Assembly: GCA_965224745.1 (NCBI GenBank)
Contig: CBDCZY010000003.1
Location: 124,001-188,000, forward strand
Origin: CBDCZY01 sp965224745
GTDB lineage: Bacteria > Pseudomonadota > Gammaproteobacteria > Methylococcales > Methylomonadaceae
DNA: 64,000 nt
Reading direction: 5' to 3'
In this document: positions 43,678 to 53,310 of the stretch, one piece after another
Layout: each line of letters begins with the position of its first letter
How positions within the stretch are numbered: the stretch's first letter is position 1
Program-made: the position numbers and the translations under genes
The notes under the pieces: generated by a model
Told to the model about the DNA's origin: nothing
The model's database searches: none
The model's input: the letters and a program-made list of their open reading frames with translations, nothing else

Positions 43678-46600
43678 TCCGTTTCTTCGCGTTACACCCA
43701 ACAGCGGCCAATTTATTGATGGCGTTGCTGATGTTTGTCGGCATTGTTACCTTGCCAGACCTGAAAAGGGAAACACTGCCGGAAATTAAGTACTATGAAG
43801 TAGAAATCAAAATTCTGTATCCAGGCGCGACGCCACAAGAGATTGAGCAGAAGCTTTGCCAACCTCTGGAAGATGCCTTGGAAGGGATTAGCTTTCTTGA
43901 AGAAATCCGCTGTGAAGCACGTCACTCGCAGGCTTTAACCGTGGCAGGAATGCTGGAAGCTGGTGATTTCAGATTGTTCATGAATGATATCGAAAGCGCT
44001 GTTGATGAAATTGACAGCTTTCCCAATGACATTGAAGAACCGGTCATTCGTGAAATGGGTCGTACCCAGGATGTAGTAACCGTGGCAATAACCGCTGATT
44101 TAAAGACACCAGAACTGAAAGATCTGGCCGAAGACATTAAACAACGCATGTTGCGTGATCCGAACATACCTTTGGTAACTATTGAAGGTTTTTCGGACCG
44201 ACAATTTCAGATTCAGGTTTCACAATCGCGCTCACGTCAATACGGGCTGAGCTTGCAGGATGTTGCGGCAGTCGTCGCCCGTCAGGATTTGGATTTACCT
44301 GTTGGTGACATCAATACTGATCGCCGCGATTATCAAATTCGTTTCAGCGACGAACGGCGCTCTGTTAGGGAATTGTCTGAACTGATTATCGCTAAAAGCG
44401 AATTGGGTCATGAAGTTTATCTAGGTGATATAGCCAACATCTCGGATCAATTTGAAGATGACGATCAGAGTATCCTTTACAACGGTAAACCCACCGCATT
44501 TTTAAAAATTCGAAAAAATTCCCGCGATGACAGTTTACGTATTCTGGCCGCTGTACAACAATTTATCGCAAAAGACCGTAAACGTCTGCCGCAACAAGTC
44601 GGCTTTCATTTAACCCAGGATTTCACCAGTAGCGTGTCCGACCGTATCCAAATGCTGATCACCAACGCTTGGCAAGGCTTGCTTCTGGTGTTTTTCATCA
44701 TGTGGTTGTTTTTTGGGGGTCGTTATGCGTTTTGGGTGATTATGGGGCTGCCGGTTTCTTTTCTGGCCAGTGTTTTTCTCCTGGCGCAATGGGGTATCAG
44801 CATCAATATGTTGTCAATGGTCGCTCTACTATTGGCACTGGGTATCCTGATGGATGATGCCATCGTCATCAGCGAAAGCATTGGTCACCAGATGAGTCTG
44901 GGGAAAACACCGATACAAGCCGCGATTGACGGTACCCGAAAAGTTGCCGCCGGGGTTTTGTCATCGTATATCACTACTTTGTGTATTTTTGTCGGTTTGT
45001 TGTTTTTGAACGGCAATATTGGTCAGATGCTGAAAACCATTCCAGCTGTGTTGATTTCGATCATCAGTGTTTCACTGATTGAGGCATTTTTGATTTTGCC
45101 GCATCATCTGCTGCATTCGCTACAAAAAACCGGGCACCAAGAAACCTCACCGATTCGGAAAAAATTTAACCAGCATTTCGACCGCCTGCACCATCGACTG
45201 ACGACCGTAGTTGAAACATTGATAAGTTACCGCTATGCCTTTGTCGGCACAGTAGTCGGTTTATTATTCTTATCCGTCAGTTTATTCGCATCGGGCATCG
45301 TCAAGTTCTCAGCATTTCCCGATATCGAAGGTGATATTCTACAAGCACGGTTATTAATGCCGGTCGGCAGTTCAAAAATGCAAAGCGAAATCGTGATTAA
45401 GAAGCTATCCAATAGCCTTGAGCAAATTAATACTCGCTATCAAAACCAATTTACAGCCCCTTTGGTAAAAGCCGTGACCATCAACTACGGTATGAATATC
45501 GATGCCTTTGAAAGTGGCCCCCATCTAGCCACACTGAGTGTTGATTTGCTCGGCAGTGAATCGCGTCAATTATCCCTCAATCAAATTGCAGAACAATGGC
45601 ATCAGGCGTTAGGAGAAACACCAGAAGCACTCAATATCACCATCAAAGAACCGATGATTGGCCCGGCTGGGCGTGCCATCTACATTCGTCTTCACGGTTC
45701 AGACCTGGAACAATTATCAACTGCCTCGTATCAGCTGCAAAGCTGGCTTGCGGGCTATCCAGGCGTCAGTAATATTACCGATGACCTCAGACCTGGAAAA
45801 GCAGAGTTTACCCTGCAATTACTACCCGGTGCCTTCGCTATTGGACTGGATGCTCAAACACTGGCAGCACAATTGCGAGCCGCCTATCAAGGCGTTGAAG
45901 TACTTGAAACGGTAGCCAACCGGGAGACCTATGAAGTAACGGTTTTGCTAGCGGATGAATCGCGGGACGAACTGTCCGACTTTGATAATTTCCCGGTCAT
46001 TCATCCCGTCACTGGTCGCATGATACCGTTATCGAATGTTGCCAGAATCACCCCAACCCGTAGTTTTTCACGCATACAACGTATCAACGGTGAACGGACA
46101 GTCACTGTTTACGGCGACATTGATATGAACATTAATAATACTCAGGCGATATTAAAACACTTGCAGCAACATTATCTTCCCGAATTTAAAAATCGTTTCC
46201 CCGAACTAAGCATTAATTTTGAAGGTGAATTAAAAGAAGGGACGCTGACCCGAAACTCTTTGCGCAGAAGTATATTACTGGGCATGGTGGGTGTATTTAT
46301 ACTGTTAAGTCTGCAATTTCGTTCTTATCTGGAACCGCTGCTGGTGATGATTAACATTCCCCTGGCTTTTATCGGGGTGATATGGGGACATCTGATCATG
46401 GGGCAAGATATTACCATGCCTTCACTGCTGGGCTTTGTCTCGCTGGCAGGTATTGTAGTGAATGATTCCATCCTGCTGGTGGAATTCGTCAAACGTCATA
46501 TCAGGGAAGGAATGGCTCCGCATCAGGCGGCTGCCAAAGCCAGCTATGAACGCTTCCGCGCGGTACTGCTGACATCGTTAACCACCATTGCTGGATTAAC

Positions 46601-46769
46601 ACCGTTGCTGTTTGAACAGAGTGTACAGGCACAGATATTGATACCACTGGCAACCAGTATTATTTTCGGCATTGCTACATCGACAGTGCTGGTTTTATTT
46701 GTGATCCCCTGTCTTTACACCATATATGACGACTTTACCGGTAAGACAGCTATTAATTTCGAGCAATGA
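43674..46769 (+). CDS. RND efflux pump, inner-membrane transporter
   Basis: 1031-aa proton-driven RND transporter of the AcrB/MexF superfamily. TM1 is near the N-terminus (AANLLMALLMFVGIVTL); the proton-relay TM4 segment is ALGILMDDAIVISESIGHQM; the TM10-12 region has LLGFVSLAGIVVNDSILLVE. Two large periplasmic loops are present. Charged residues in TM4 (DD) support a working pump. The substrate is unknown; heavy metals are less likely because metal-type (CusA) methionine clusters are not seen. Confidence 0.9.
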   Translation: MIRFFALHPTAANLLMALLMFVGIVTLPDLKRETLPEIKYYEVEIKILYPGATPQEIEQKLCQPLEDALEGISFLEEIRCEARHSQALTVAGMLEAGDFRLFMNDIESAVDEIDSFPNDIEEPVIREMGRTQDVVTVAITADLKTPELKDLAEDIKQRMLRDPNIPLVTIEGFSDRQFQIQVSQSRSRQYGLSLQDVAAVVARQDLDLPVGDINTDRRDYQIRFSDERRSVRELSELIIAKSELGHEVYLGDIANISDQFEDDDQSILYNGKPTAFLKIRKNSRDDSLRILAAVQQFIAKDRKRLPQQVGFHLTQDFTSSVSDRIQMLITNAWQGLLLVFFIMWLFFGGRYAFWVIMGLPVSFLASVFLLAQWGISINMLSMVALLLALGILMDDAIVISESIGHQMSLGKTPIQAAIDGTRKVAAGVLSSYITTLCIFVGLLFLNGNIGQMLKTIPAVLISIISVSLIEAFLILPHHLLHSLQKTGHQETSPIRKKFNQHFDRLHHRLTTVVETLISYRYAFVGTVVGLLFLSVSLFASGIVKFSAFPDIEGDILQARLLMPVGSSKMQSEIVIKKLSNSLEQINTRYQNQFTAPLVKAVTINYGMNIDAFESGPHLATLSVDLLGSESRQLSLNQIAEQWHQALGETPEALNITIKEPMIGPAGRAIYIRLHGSDLEQLSTASYQLQSWLAGYPGVSNITDDLRPGKAEFTLQLLPGAFAIGLDAQTLAAQLRAAYQGVEVLETVANRETYEVTVLLADESRDELSDFDNFPVIHPVTGRMIPLSNVARITPTRSFSRIQRINGERTVTVYGDIDMNINNTQAILKHLQQHYLPEFKNRFPELSINFEGELKEGTLTRNSLRRSILLGMVGVFILLSLQFRSYLEPLLVMINIPLAFIGVIWGHLIMGQDITMPSLLGFVSLAGIVVNDSILLVEFVKRHIREGMAPHQAAAKASYERFRAVLLTSLTTIAGLTPLLFEQSVQAQILIPLATSIIFGIATSTVLVLFVIPCLYTIYDDFTGKTAINFEQ

Positions 46770-46872
46770 TGTGTTACACATCAATGTTCAGAAAAATTGA
46801 TCCTGTTAATGTCAATCAACTGATTCTATCCACGATATCAGCTTATCTCTAAGCTACAACTGCAAGTCTTGT

Positions 46873-48244
46873 CCAATATGAAATGAGTCTGAAACGACTC
46901 CTTATTTCCAGTATAAAATGAGCCTGAAATAGCTTTTCTGTTCATAATCCACTTTATGAAAATGATTATGAACATCGATAATTTAACCCAAATAGAGCAC
47001 CTCGAATCCTTTTTACAGGGCAACCAATCGATAGCCTATTCGATACCGGGTAATAAAGCTGAGCGGTATCAATTGATCCAAAAGGGACTCGTTAAATTCA
47101 ACTACCTGTCCTGCAATAAAAAAGACAAGGGCATCATTAGTCGGTTTCTGATTAAGCTAACCGGTTATTCCCGCCAGCAGATGACACGTCTCATCGCGCA
47201 GTACCGAAAGACCGGTTACGTCAGGTACAGCCCAGCAAGAGGCAATGGTTTCAACCGAAAATATTCTCAGCGCGATATTCGATTATTGGCAGACATTGAT
47301 GAATGGCATGAAAAACCTTGTGGTCATGCCGTGAAAAAGCTTATTGAGCGTTCCTATCAGGTGTACGGAGAGAAGCAGTATCAAAAGCTGGCGACAATCT
47401 CTGTTTCACACCTCTACAATCTGAGGGCATCAAAAACCTATCAGTTACAGCGCAGAGACTTTGAAAAAACCAAACCCAGGCAGATCGCCATTGGCGACAA
47501 AAGAAAACCACAAGCCAACGGTCAGCCAGGATACCTTCGCGTTGATACCGTTCACCAGGGCGACCAGGACAAGCAAAAAGGCGTTTATCATATCAATGTA
47601 GTTGATGAAGTCACTCAGTTTGAAATGATCTTATCCGTTGAAAAAATCAGCGAACACTTTTTAATCCCCGTGCTTGAACAAATACTGGAAACTTTTCCCT
47701 TTATCATCAAAGGTTTTCACTCTGACAATGGGTCAGAATATATCAACAAGCCCGTAGAGAACCTGTTAAATAAGCTATTGATTGAAATGACCAAATCACG
47801 ATCCCGACAAACCAATGATAATGCACTGGTTGAAGGCAAAAATGCCGCGGTGGTCAGAAAGGTTTTTGGCTATACCCATATCCCACAAAGATGGGCTGCG
47901 AGGCTGAATGAATTCAATATCAAGTATTTGTACCCCTATGTTAACTATCACAGGCCCTGCTTTTATCCTGAAATCATCACCGACGATAAAGGAAAGCAGT
48001 CTAAGCAATACCCCTATAAAAACATGATGACACCTTATGACAAACTCAAATCACTACCTGACAGTGAAAAATATTTGAAACCGGGAATAAGCTTTGCGAT
48101 ACTCGATCAGGTTGCCATGGCAATAACCGATAATCAGGCCGCTATAATCCTAAAAAAAGAAAGACAGAAACTTTTTAACCAGATTTTTGAACAGAAAAAA
48201 ATGGCTTAACTTTTATGCACATTTCAGACTCATTTCTGAATTGG
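46873..48244 (+). mobile_element. rve-type insertion sequence
   Basis: About 1.37 kb. The left end CCAATATGAAATGAGTCTGA matches the inverted right end (CCAATTCAGAAATGAGTCTG). A third related unit AAAATGAGCCTGAAATA lies inside the left end at about 46914. One transposase gene fills the element. Exact outer boundaries and target duplication could not be fixed. Confidence 0.75.
46956..48209 (+). CDS. DDE integrase-core transposase
   Basis: 417-aa transposase. The N-terminal HTH region includes LIKLTGYSRQQMTRLIAQYRKT, as in IS481/IS1202-like proteins. Catalytic residues: Asp in LRVDTVHQGD, Asp in GFHSDNGSEYINKPV, Glu in DNALVEGKNAAVVRK. It looks full length and intact. An ATG at 46968 is an alternative start. 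Confidence 0.85.
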   Translation: MKMIMNIDNLTQIEHLESFLQGNQSIAYSIPGNKAERYQLIQKGLVKFNYLSCNKKDKGIISRFLIKLTGYSRQQMTRLIAQYRKTGYVRYSPARGNGFNRKYSQRDIRLLADIDEWHEKPCGHAVKKLIERSYQVYGEKQYQKLATISVSHLYNLRASKTYQLQRRDFEKTKPRQIAIGDKRKPQANGQPGYLRVDTVHQGDQDKQKGVYHINVVDEVTQFEMILSVEKISEHFLIPVLEQILETFPFIIKGFHSDNGSEYINKPVENLLNKLLIEMTKSRSRQTNDNALVEGKNAAVVRKVFGYTHIPQRWAARLNEFNIKYLYPYVNYHRPCFYPEIITDDKGKQSKQYPYKNMMTPYDKLKSLPDSEKYLKPGISFAILDQVAMAITDNQAAIILKKERQKLFNQIFEQKKMA

Positions 48245-48465
48245 AAAATACTCTGCACAAAACATCAGATACCCCCCAAAATCAAATGTTTTGTACTTGA
48301 AAACCGTTTTTTACAGCCCCCTATTCCAAGAACCATCTATTTTGAACAGAATCAGCCATTTCATTTCTCCGATTTAAAAACAAGAAGGCTAAAAAAAGTG
48401 ATGATAAAGGCCGTATATAAGAATATAATTAAATTATAAATATATTGCTGATGGAGGATATTACG

Positions 48466-48822
48466 ATGAAAAATCAAATCAATAACCAACGGCGTAGATT
48501 ACTCAAATTTACTGGCTTTGCTCTAACTGCTGCAGCACATCCCGCCTTGTTACAAGCCATGAACTCCAGATTAAAAAATACCGTTTCTGCTGATTTTCAT
48601 CCAGATGTAGAAATAGAATTAAAACTGGACACAGTGAAGATTCCTATTTTTAAAGGACCGGACACCCGAATTTGGAAGGTCTATGGCACCGTTATCAATG
48701 GCCCAAAGAATGCCGTAGATAACATTAAGGGTAGTTACCTAGGGCCAACGTTACGTTTCCAAAAAGGCCAAAAGGTCAGAATTTATCTTAACAATAACCT
48801 ACCTGCCGAAGGGTACGATTAA
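48466..48822 (+). pseudogene. Multicopper oxidase, 5' part, cut by ISKra4-type element
   Basis: The ATG at 48466 follows GGAGG. Residues 1-30 are a Tat signal (RRRLLKFTGFALTAAA), so the enzyme was exported folded. The first cupredoxin half follows (GPTLRFQKGQKVRIYLNNNL) up to LPAE at 48810. There the IS begins, and the frame stops 4 codons into it (TAA 48820-48822). Removing the IS and one CCTGCCGAA copy rejoins the frame with HWHGLHVPSEMDG at 50254 onward, giving a 540-aa CueO/SpoA-like laccase. The gene as it stands cannot make the full enzyme. Confidence 0.87.
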
Positions 48823-48846
48823 AAGTGATGCAAGACTAAATTTTCA

Positions 48847-49911
48847 TCATGCCGCCTTTTGCCTAACATCTTGCCAGTAATTTTCCCATCGTTGATTGAT
48901 TCTACATAATCGCAAAGCCAACATATAATCTATATTATTGGGTGACCACCAAGCTCCAGGACGCTTAAGCCGAGCTTGAACAATGTAACGGTGAGCGCTT
49001 TCAATTTCACCTGAACCGATTGGAAGTCCTTTTTCTATCGCACCTTGATAATCAACTTGATCCAGACGATTTCTCAAGTAGCGGTAAGCCCTACGAACCG
49101 GCGCTTTCTCATCATCCGTTTCGGATGGTTCAAGAAACGGCAATAGGGTTTCAAGAACAAGGCTGGCCTGATTGATTTTCAAACGTTGTTTTTGTTCATC
49201 TAACCATAATGCCGAGTCACCTGTACAGCTAGGTGCCGCTTCTGCCAAGTATTCACAAAGATGCATTAAGTCGATTAAATAGGTTCCATTTTCGCCAAAT
49301 TGTTCATCCACTTGGCGCTTGATCCAGGATGCGCCATCGCCTACCGAATGCACGTGTGTTTGTTGGCCAAAGTTTACATTCATCGCGCAATCAAATAACT
49401 GGCGACCTGTTTCTTCAATACCCCCAGAAAAGTTTCCTCCATAATGCAGCGTCCGACTGCCACATTCATGGGCAATACAAAGTCGCAGTTCTTGCCAGCC
49501 CAGTGTTTTTTCTTTTCGCTTATCTTTTGCTTCAGGATCAATGGTCACCACAGGAACCATGCCTCCATCTGTCTCTGCAATGACGTGTTTTGTACCTGAG
49601 GTATCTGGCCAGTCACTGACAAGGTCTGTTTGTTCAAATATCGCTTTGCCATGATGCTCTGTGATGAACCTAATACTACTCACCGGTACCTCTATTCCAT
49701 AATGTTCTTGGAGTTTAGCGTTGACTTGGCCAAATGGCTGGTCTGCTCCAAAATCTGTGATGGCCCGTTGTAAAGGCGTCGAGGTACTTCGGCAGGTCAC
49801 ATTCGCTTGATCTGAAAAAGTACGAACGATATGGGTTGACTCACGAAAGAGGGTTTCTTCAATTTCGATAATATCAAAGGTACTATGCCACCACAGTTTT
49901 TTTTCCTGCAA
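48847..49911 (-). CDS. ISKra4-type transposase, main (C-terminal) frame
   Basis: About 354 residues. It has the ISKra4 features FITEHHGKAIFEQTDL, HVIAETDGGMVPVV (first Asp), VHSVGDGASWIKRQ (second Asp) and LPIGSGEIESAHRYI (Glu). It has no start of its own with a ribosome binding site. The frame is entered from the upstream ORF, which lies in another phase, near an A8 run at 49897-49904 (read as T8 on the plus strand). Confidence 0.87.
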   Translation of the reverse strand: MQEKKLWWHSTFDIIEIEETLFRESTHIVRTFSDQANVTCRSTSTPLQRAITDFGADQPFGQVNAKLQEHYGIEVPVSSIRFITEHHGKAIFEQTDLVSDWPDTSGTKHVIAETDGGMVPVVTIDPEAKDKRKEKTLGWQELRLCIAHECGSRTLHYGGNFSGGIEETGRQLFDCAMNVNFGQQTHVHSVGDGASWIKRQVDEQFGENGTYLIDLMHLCEYLAEAAPSCTGDSALWLDEQKQRLKINQASLVLETLLPFLEPSETDDEKAPVRRAYRYLRNRLDQVDYQGAIEKGLPIGSGEIESAHRYIVQARLKRPGAWWSPNNIDYMLALRLCRINQRWENYWQDVRQKAA

Positions 49912-50164
49912 TACGTAATTCGGGTTGTTCTTTCAATTCAGCTTCATTGCGCTTATTTTTACTTTCTGCCCACTCGGAAAGTGCTGCGTGACCTATTTTT
50001 CGAACCTCTTCAATGACGCGTTGCTCCGCTGCATCCGCTTTCTCAATCGTTTCATCGTCATCTTCTACGATAGCCATTAATGCCTCAACACGATGGCGTA
50101 GTATGGGATGTTCATTTAGAAGTTCGAGTAGCTTTATATCTTTTTCGGGGATGGTTTTGTTCAT
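49883..50164 (-). CDS. ISKra4-type transposase, N-terminal frame
   Basis: 93 aa starting at the ATG at 50164 (MNKTIPEKDIKLLELLNEHP). It is an acidic helical N-terminal domain. It overlaps the main frame by 29 nt. The shared region contains GGA followed by an A8 run; one-base slippage would join ELRIAGKK to LWWHSTFD. Such slippage is used by some ISKra4 subgroups to make the complete transposase. Confidence 0.75.
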   Translation of the reverse strand: MNKTIPEKDIKLLELLNEHPILRHRVEALMAIVEDDDETIEKADAAEQRVIEEVRKIGHAALSEWAESKNKRNEAELKEQPELRIAGKKTVVA

Positions 50165-50235
50165 GTATATTTTCTTTTATATTTCAACTCTATAAAATAC
50201 AATCTTAACATGTTGCATCACTTTTAATCACACCC

Positions 50236-51522
50236 CCTGCCGAAAGTATTTTGCACTGGCATGGCCTGCATGTCCCCTCAGAGATGGACGGTAACCCTAT
50301 GTATGCGATCAATCATGGGGAAACATTTGTTTACGAATTTGAAATACTCAATCGTGCTGGAACTTATTGGTATCACGCTCATACTCATAGCGTGACGGCT
50401 AAACAGGTTTACTCAGGTTTGGCAGGCTTATTAATTGTCCATGATAAAGAAGAACAAGCGCTTGGCCTGCCAAGGGGTCAATATGATGTTCCTTTGGTTA
50501 TTCAAGATCGAAGTTTTGACGACCAAAACCAGTTGGCTTACGCCAACCATATAATGCAGCGCATGCAAGGCTTTCTTGGCGATCAAATCATGATTAATGG
50601 ACAACCTGATTTTGTTCTTCAGGCCACCACACGCCCCTATCGCCTGAGATTATTAAACGGCTCTAACTCCAGAATTTATAAATTGGCATGGGATGATGGA
50701 ACTCTGCTTAACGTCATTGGCGTTGATGGCGGGTTACTGGAAAAACCCGAAAAGCATAAATTCGTAATGTTGGCTCCGGCAGAAAGGCTGGAGCTTTGGG
50801 CTGATTTCAGCAGCAAACCCCTGGGAGCCGAACTTACCTTACGCAGCATTGAGTTTACTGCAGGCGGCAGAATGATGGGAGGAATGGGCGGTATGGGAAT
50901 GATGGGAGGCCGAGGAAGAATGGGCATGGGCGGGATGGGCGGAATGATGTCTCATAGTTCATTACCCAATGGCAGCAATTTTCCTGTTATCAAAGTTCGT
51001 ATTGCACGCAAAGAACGAGGTAAAGAAGAATTGCCGAAAAAACTAACAAAAATAACGGCTTTACGAATGAAAGATGCGGCCAATAGGAATAACCCCAACA
51101 CTATTCGTTTATCTATGCGGCATATGTCCGCATTATTGAATGGCCGTTCCTACAAAATGAATGATATCCAGCCAAATGAAATCATTCCGGTTAACACACT
51201 ACAAGTCCTGGAATTTGATAATGGTTTTCAGGGTATGCATGGTATGGGGATGATGGGCATGACAATGCCCCATCCGATGCATCTGCATGGTGAACAGTTT
51301 CAGGTCGTAAAGCGCGAGGTCAATTCTCGCTCCAATCAACCCTTTTCTACTGTATCTGAAGGACTTATAGATAGAGGTTGGAAAGATACGGTGCTAGTCA
51401 TGCCGGGTGAAAAAGTCACCATCTTAAAACCGTTTAATGATTTCAAAGGAAAATTTATGTACCACTGCCATAACCTGGAACATGAAGACATGGGTATGAT
51501 GCGGGATTTTTTGATTCGATAA
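50236..51522 (+). pseudogene. Multicopper oxidase, 3' part
   Basis: Continuation of the gene at 48466 after the IS. Copper-site motifs in order: HWHGLHVP (T2/T3, about residue 119), WYHAHTHS (about 158), HPMHLHGEQFQ (about 460), and HCHNLEHEDMGM (about 522) with the T1 Cys and axial Met. A Met/Gly-rich insert of about 30 residues (about 322-350) resembles the CueO methionine-rich cuprous-oxidase region. No start codon with a ribosome binding site precedes the copper motifs, so this part is probably not translated as an enzyme. Confidence 0.87.
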
Positions 51523-51616
51523 CTTACTTTATACGGTATTTGTTGTTATCGTTTTGCTTGTTAGTTATTGATGAATAACTGACCTCTCGATGTTACATAA
51601 GCAAGATATCGGCATA

Positions 51617-52363
51617 TTAAATTCCTTTTTGTCGCAAAAAGCTCTTCTTTGGCAACCCAGCACAGACATAATAGGAGGCCGGCACAGGAGGCTCATCTAA
51701 CACTTGAATAATATCTTTATAATTAACTACAGCTTCTTCGCTTTCCTGTAAAAAATTGGATAGCGCTGTGATAGAGTGCCATCGAGCAGGAGTATCAACA
51801 AATTTAAACGCGGCATGGAATATTTTTTTTATCTTGCGAGAAGGATCTATACCTGAGTTAGCCATACATTCTAGGTACTGATCAATAACTTCTAAGTCTT
51901 TACTGCCTCCGTAATTTTTTAAAGCATCCAGGTTCAACAAATGTTCATTCAAGTGTTCGTTATCAAGAATGGAAACGTATTTTGCCTCTGAAATCGGACC
52001 AACCATTAAATTAAAAATATCGGCTTCCATGGCAGCATGCAGTTCTTTTACTATTTCATCCCGCTCTTCTTGGTTTTTTTTGGAAAGATGCCGTTCAGAA
52101 AAATCGTCTACCGAATGAGGCACAGACTGAATCAATCGACCCCCTTCTATTCTTGCAGAATCATCTAGCTCATTTACCTGATCGTTTTGACTATTGTGTT
52201 GCGACTGATTGAAATGGATTTGAAAGAAAATAGTAGGTAAATTTTTATACCGATTGTTGTAATAAATAGCGGCTGCATGACCCGCTTCATGAAATGCATC
52301 TCGACTTAGTTCGTTTAAGTCTGGATATCCATCCGGTGCATTGCTCTTCTTTGTACGTTGCAT
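51617..52363 (-). CDS. M41-like (FtsH peptidase-domain) protein with HEAGH motif
   Basis: 248-aa protein that I cannot name. The N-terminal AFHEAGHAAAIYYNN matches the HExxH zinc site of peptidase family M41 (FtsH HEAGHA). Later MVGPISEAKYV and YGGSKDLEVIDQYL resemble the GGRAAEE and D-metal-ligand region of FtsH, though with less conservation. There is no AAA+ ATPase domain and no membrane segment, so it would be a free-standing peptidase or an inactive binding form. The start ATG has a GGAGG site. DUF2934 gene upstream on the same strand. Confidence 0.6.
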   Translation of the reverse strand: MQRTKKSNAPDGYPDLNELSRDAFHEAGHAAAIYYNNRYKNLPTIFFQIHFNQSQHNSQNDQVNELDDSARIEGGRLIQSVPHSVDDFSERHLSKKNQEERDEIVKELHAAMEADIFNLMVGPISEAKYVSILDNEHLNEHLLNLDALKNYGGSKDLEVIDQYLECMANSGIDPSRKIKKIFHAAFKFVDTPARWHSITALSNFLQESEEAVVNYKDIIQVLDEPPVPASYYVCAGLPKKSFLRQKGI

Positions 52364-52470
52364 GATTGCTTCCTCCTGCTCAATTGAAAAAATGACTTCG
52401 TAAAATAATTACACCCCCCGGCAAAAACGATAAAAAAACCAATTATCTATTGTTATTCGAACACCATTTT

Positions 52471-52713
52471 TCAAGTACAGAAACGGTAAAAATGTTGCTT
52501 TTTGATTTCCTTTTCTGCCGCTAACCAATCATCCATTTCTGAACCGGACTCAAAACCTCTCTTCTTTGCTTTAAAATAAGCGCAAATGGCAATTTCTTGC
52601 TGACAATCAGGAACACATTCGAGAACGATCTTTTCAGGCAAAACATAGTCGCCCTCTACCCTTGTTATCTGTTCAGTTTTTTCCAAAGCTGGATTTAAAA
52701 CCTGTTTAACCAT
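52471..52713 (-). CDS. DUF2934 protein
   Basis: 80 aa from the ATG at 52711-52713 (MVKQVLNPALEK); an upstream in-frame ATG at 52731 is possible. The C-terminal half carries the DUF2934 signature: IAICAYFKAKKRGFESGSEM followed by DDWLAAEKEI. The function of this family is unknown. It stands 107 bp upstream of the M41-like gene in the same direction, so the two may be co-transcribed. Confidence 0.65.
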   Translation of the reverse strand: MVKQVLNPALEKTEQITRVEGDYVLPEKIVLECVPDCQQEIAICAYFKAKKRGFESGSEMDDWLAAEKEIKKQHFYRFCT

Positions 52714-53310
52714 TATCTTCTCCTTATTCATTCAAATCAGCAGCATAAAATCTGCGTCACGGCTAATAAGCAGCTGAGACAACTGAGTTTCTTTGACTCG
52801 TACCGAATGTATTTTTCGTTTCAAATCGTCCGCATTACAGTGATATTTATTCTTAAATTTCTACCTTGTTTCTCTTTTTTCTTTAGAGTAACTTAACCTA
52901 TTAAGTTCAATTTATATATCCGTATAATTACCTAGGTAAAATTACTTGTTTTTTCATTTTGTTATTTATTTTCAACGAGTTGTGCCGTCATTTTGACAAA
53001 ACAAATGTATGCAATGTAATATCGACGGATAATATTTCTCTGCTAATTTCTAAAAAAATATTCAGCAGCTCTAACTTTGCAATCAGTTTGTCTATTTGTT
53101 TCGGAACAAGGATTCAATAACATACAAATGTTGAACGCAGGATTTTTGTTTGTCTTCAAGGCGTAATAGCAAGCAAGCTACGCAACTGTTGCTACAACGT
53201 AGAAGACGGACAAAAAAACAAGTCAAAATTCGTATATTATTAAAGCCTCGCTCCTTAGCGTCTTTAACCCTGTTCTGGACTTATGCTGCGAGCCAAGGAG
53301 AAATGACCCA
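52714..53310. other. Intergenic region upstream of fixL-like gene
   Basis: 597 bp, very AT-rich on the left (52840-53060), with the dispersed repeat in reverse orientation at about 53232-53256. Short frames here have no recognisable content. The fixL-like promoter should be in its right part, and AAGGAG at 53295-53300 is the likely ribosome binding site for the GTG at 53311. Confidence 0.5.
53236..53249 (-). repeat. Dispersed repeat core, copy 4 (variant)
   Basis: On the minus strand the core reads GAGGCTTTAATAAT, one base different from the other three copies, and is preceded by TAAGGAGC, so half of the stem is kept. Confidence 0.5.

Larger units (their letters stand above)
48811..50235 (-). 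mobile_element. ISKra4-family element
   Basis: 1425 bp with inverted ends that start GGG and share GATTAAAAGTGATGCAA. The 9-bp direct repeat CCTGCCGAA (48802-48810 and 50236-50244) is identical on both sides, so this is a clean and probably recent insertion. It carries two overlapping reading frames that together make the transposase. Confidence 0.92.

Noticed and set aside
50251..51522. An independent multicopper oxidase starting at TTG 50251
   Set aside because: The TTG is simply the codon before the HWHG motif; the frame is the 3' part of the gene cut by the ISKra4 element.
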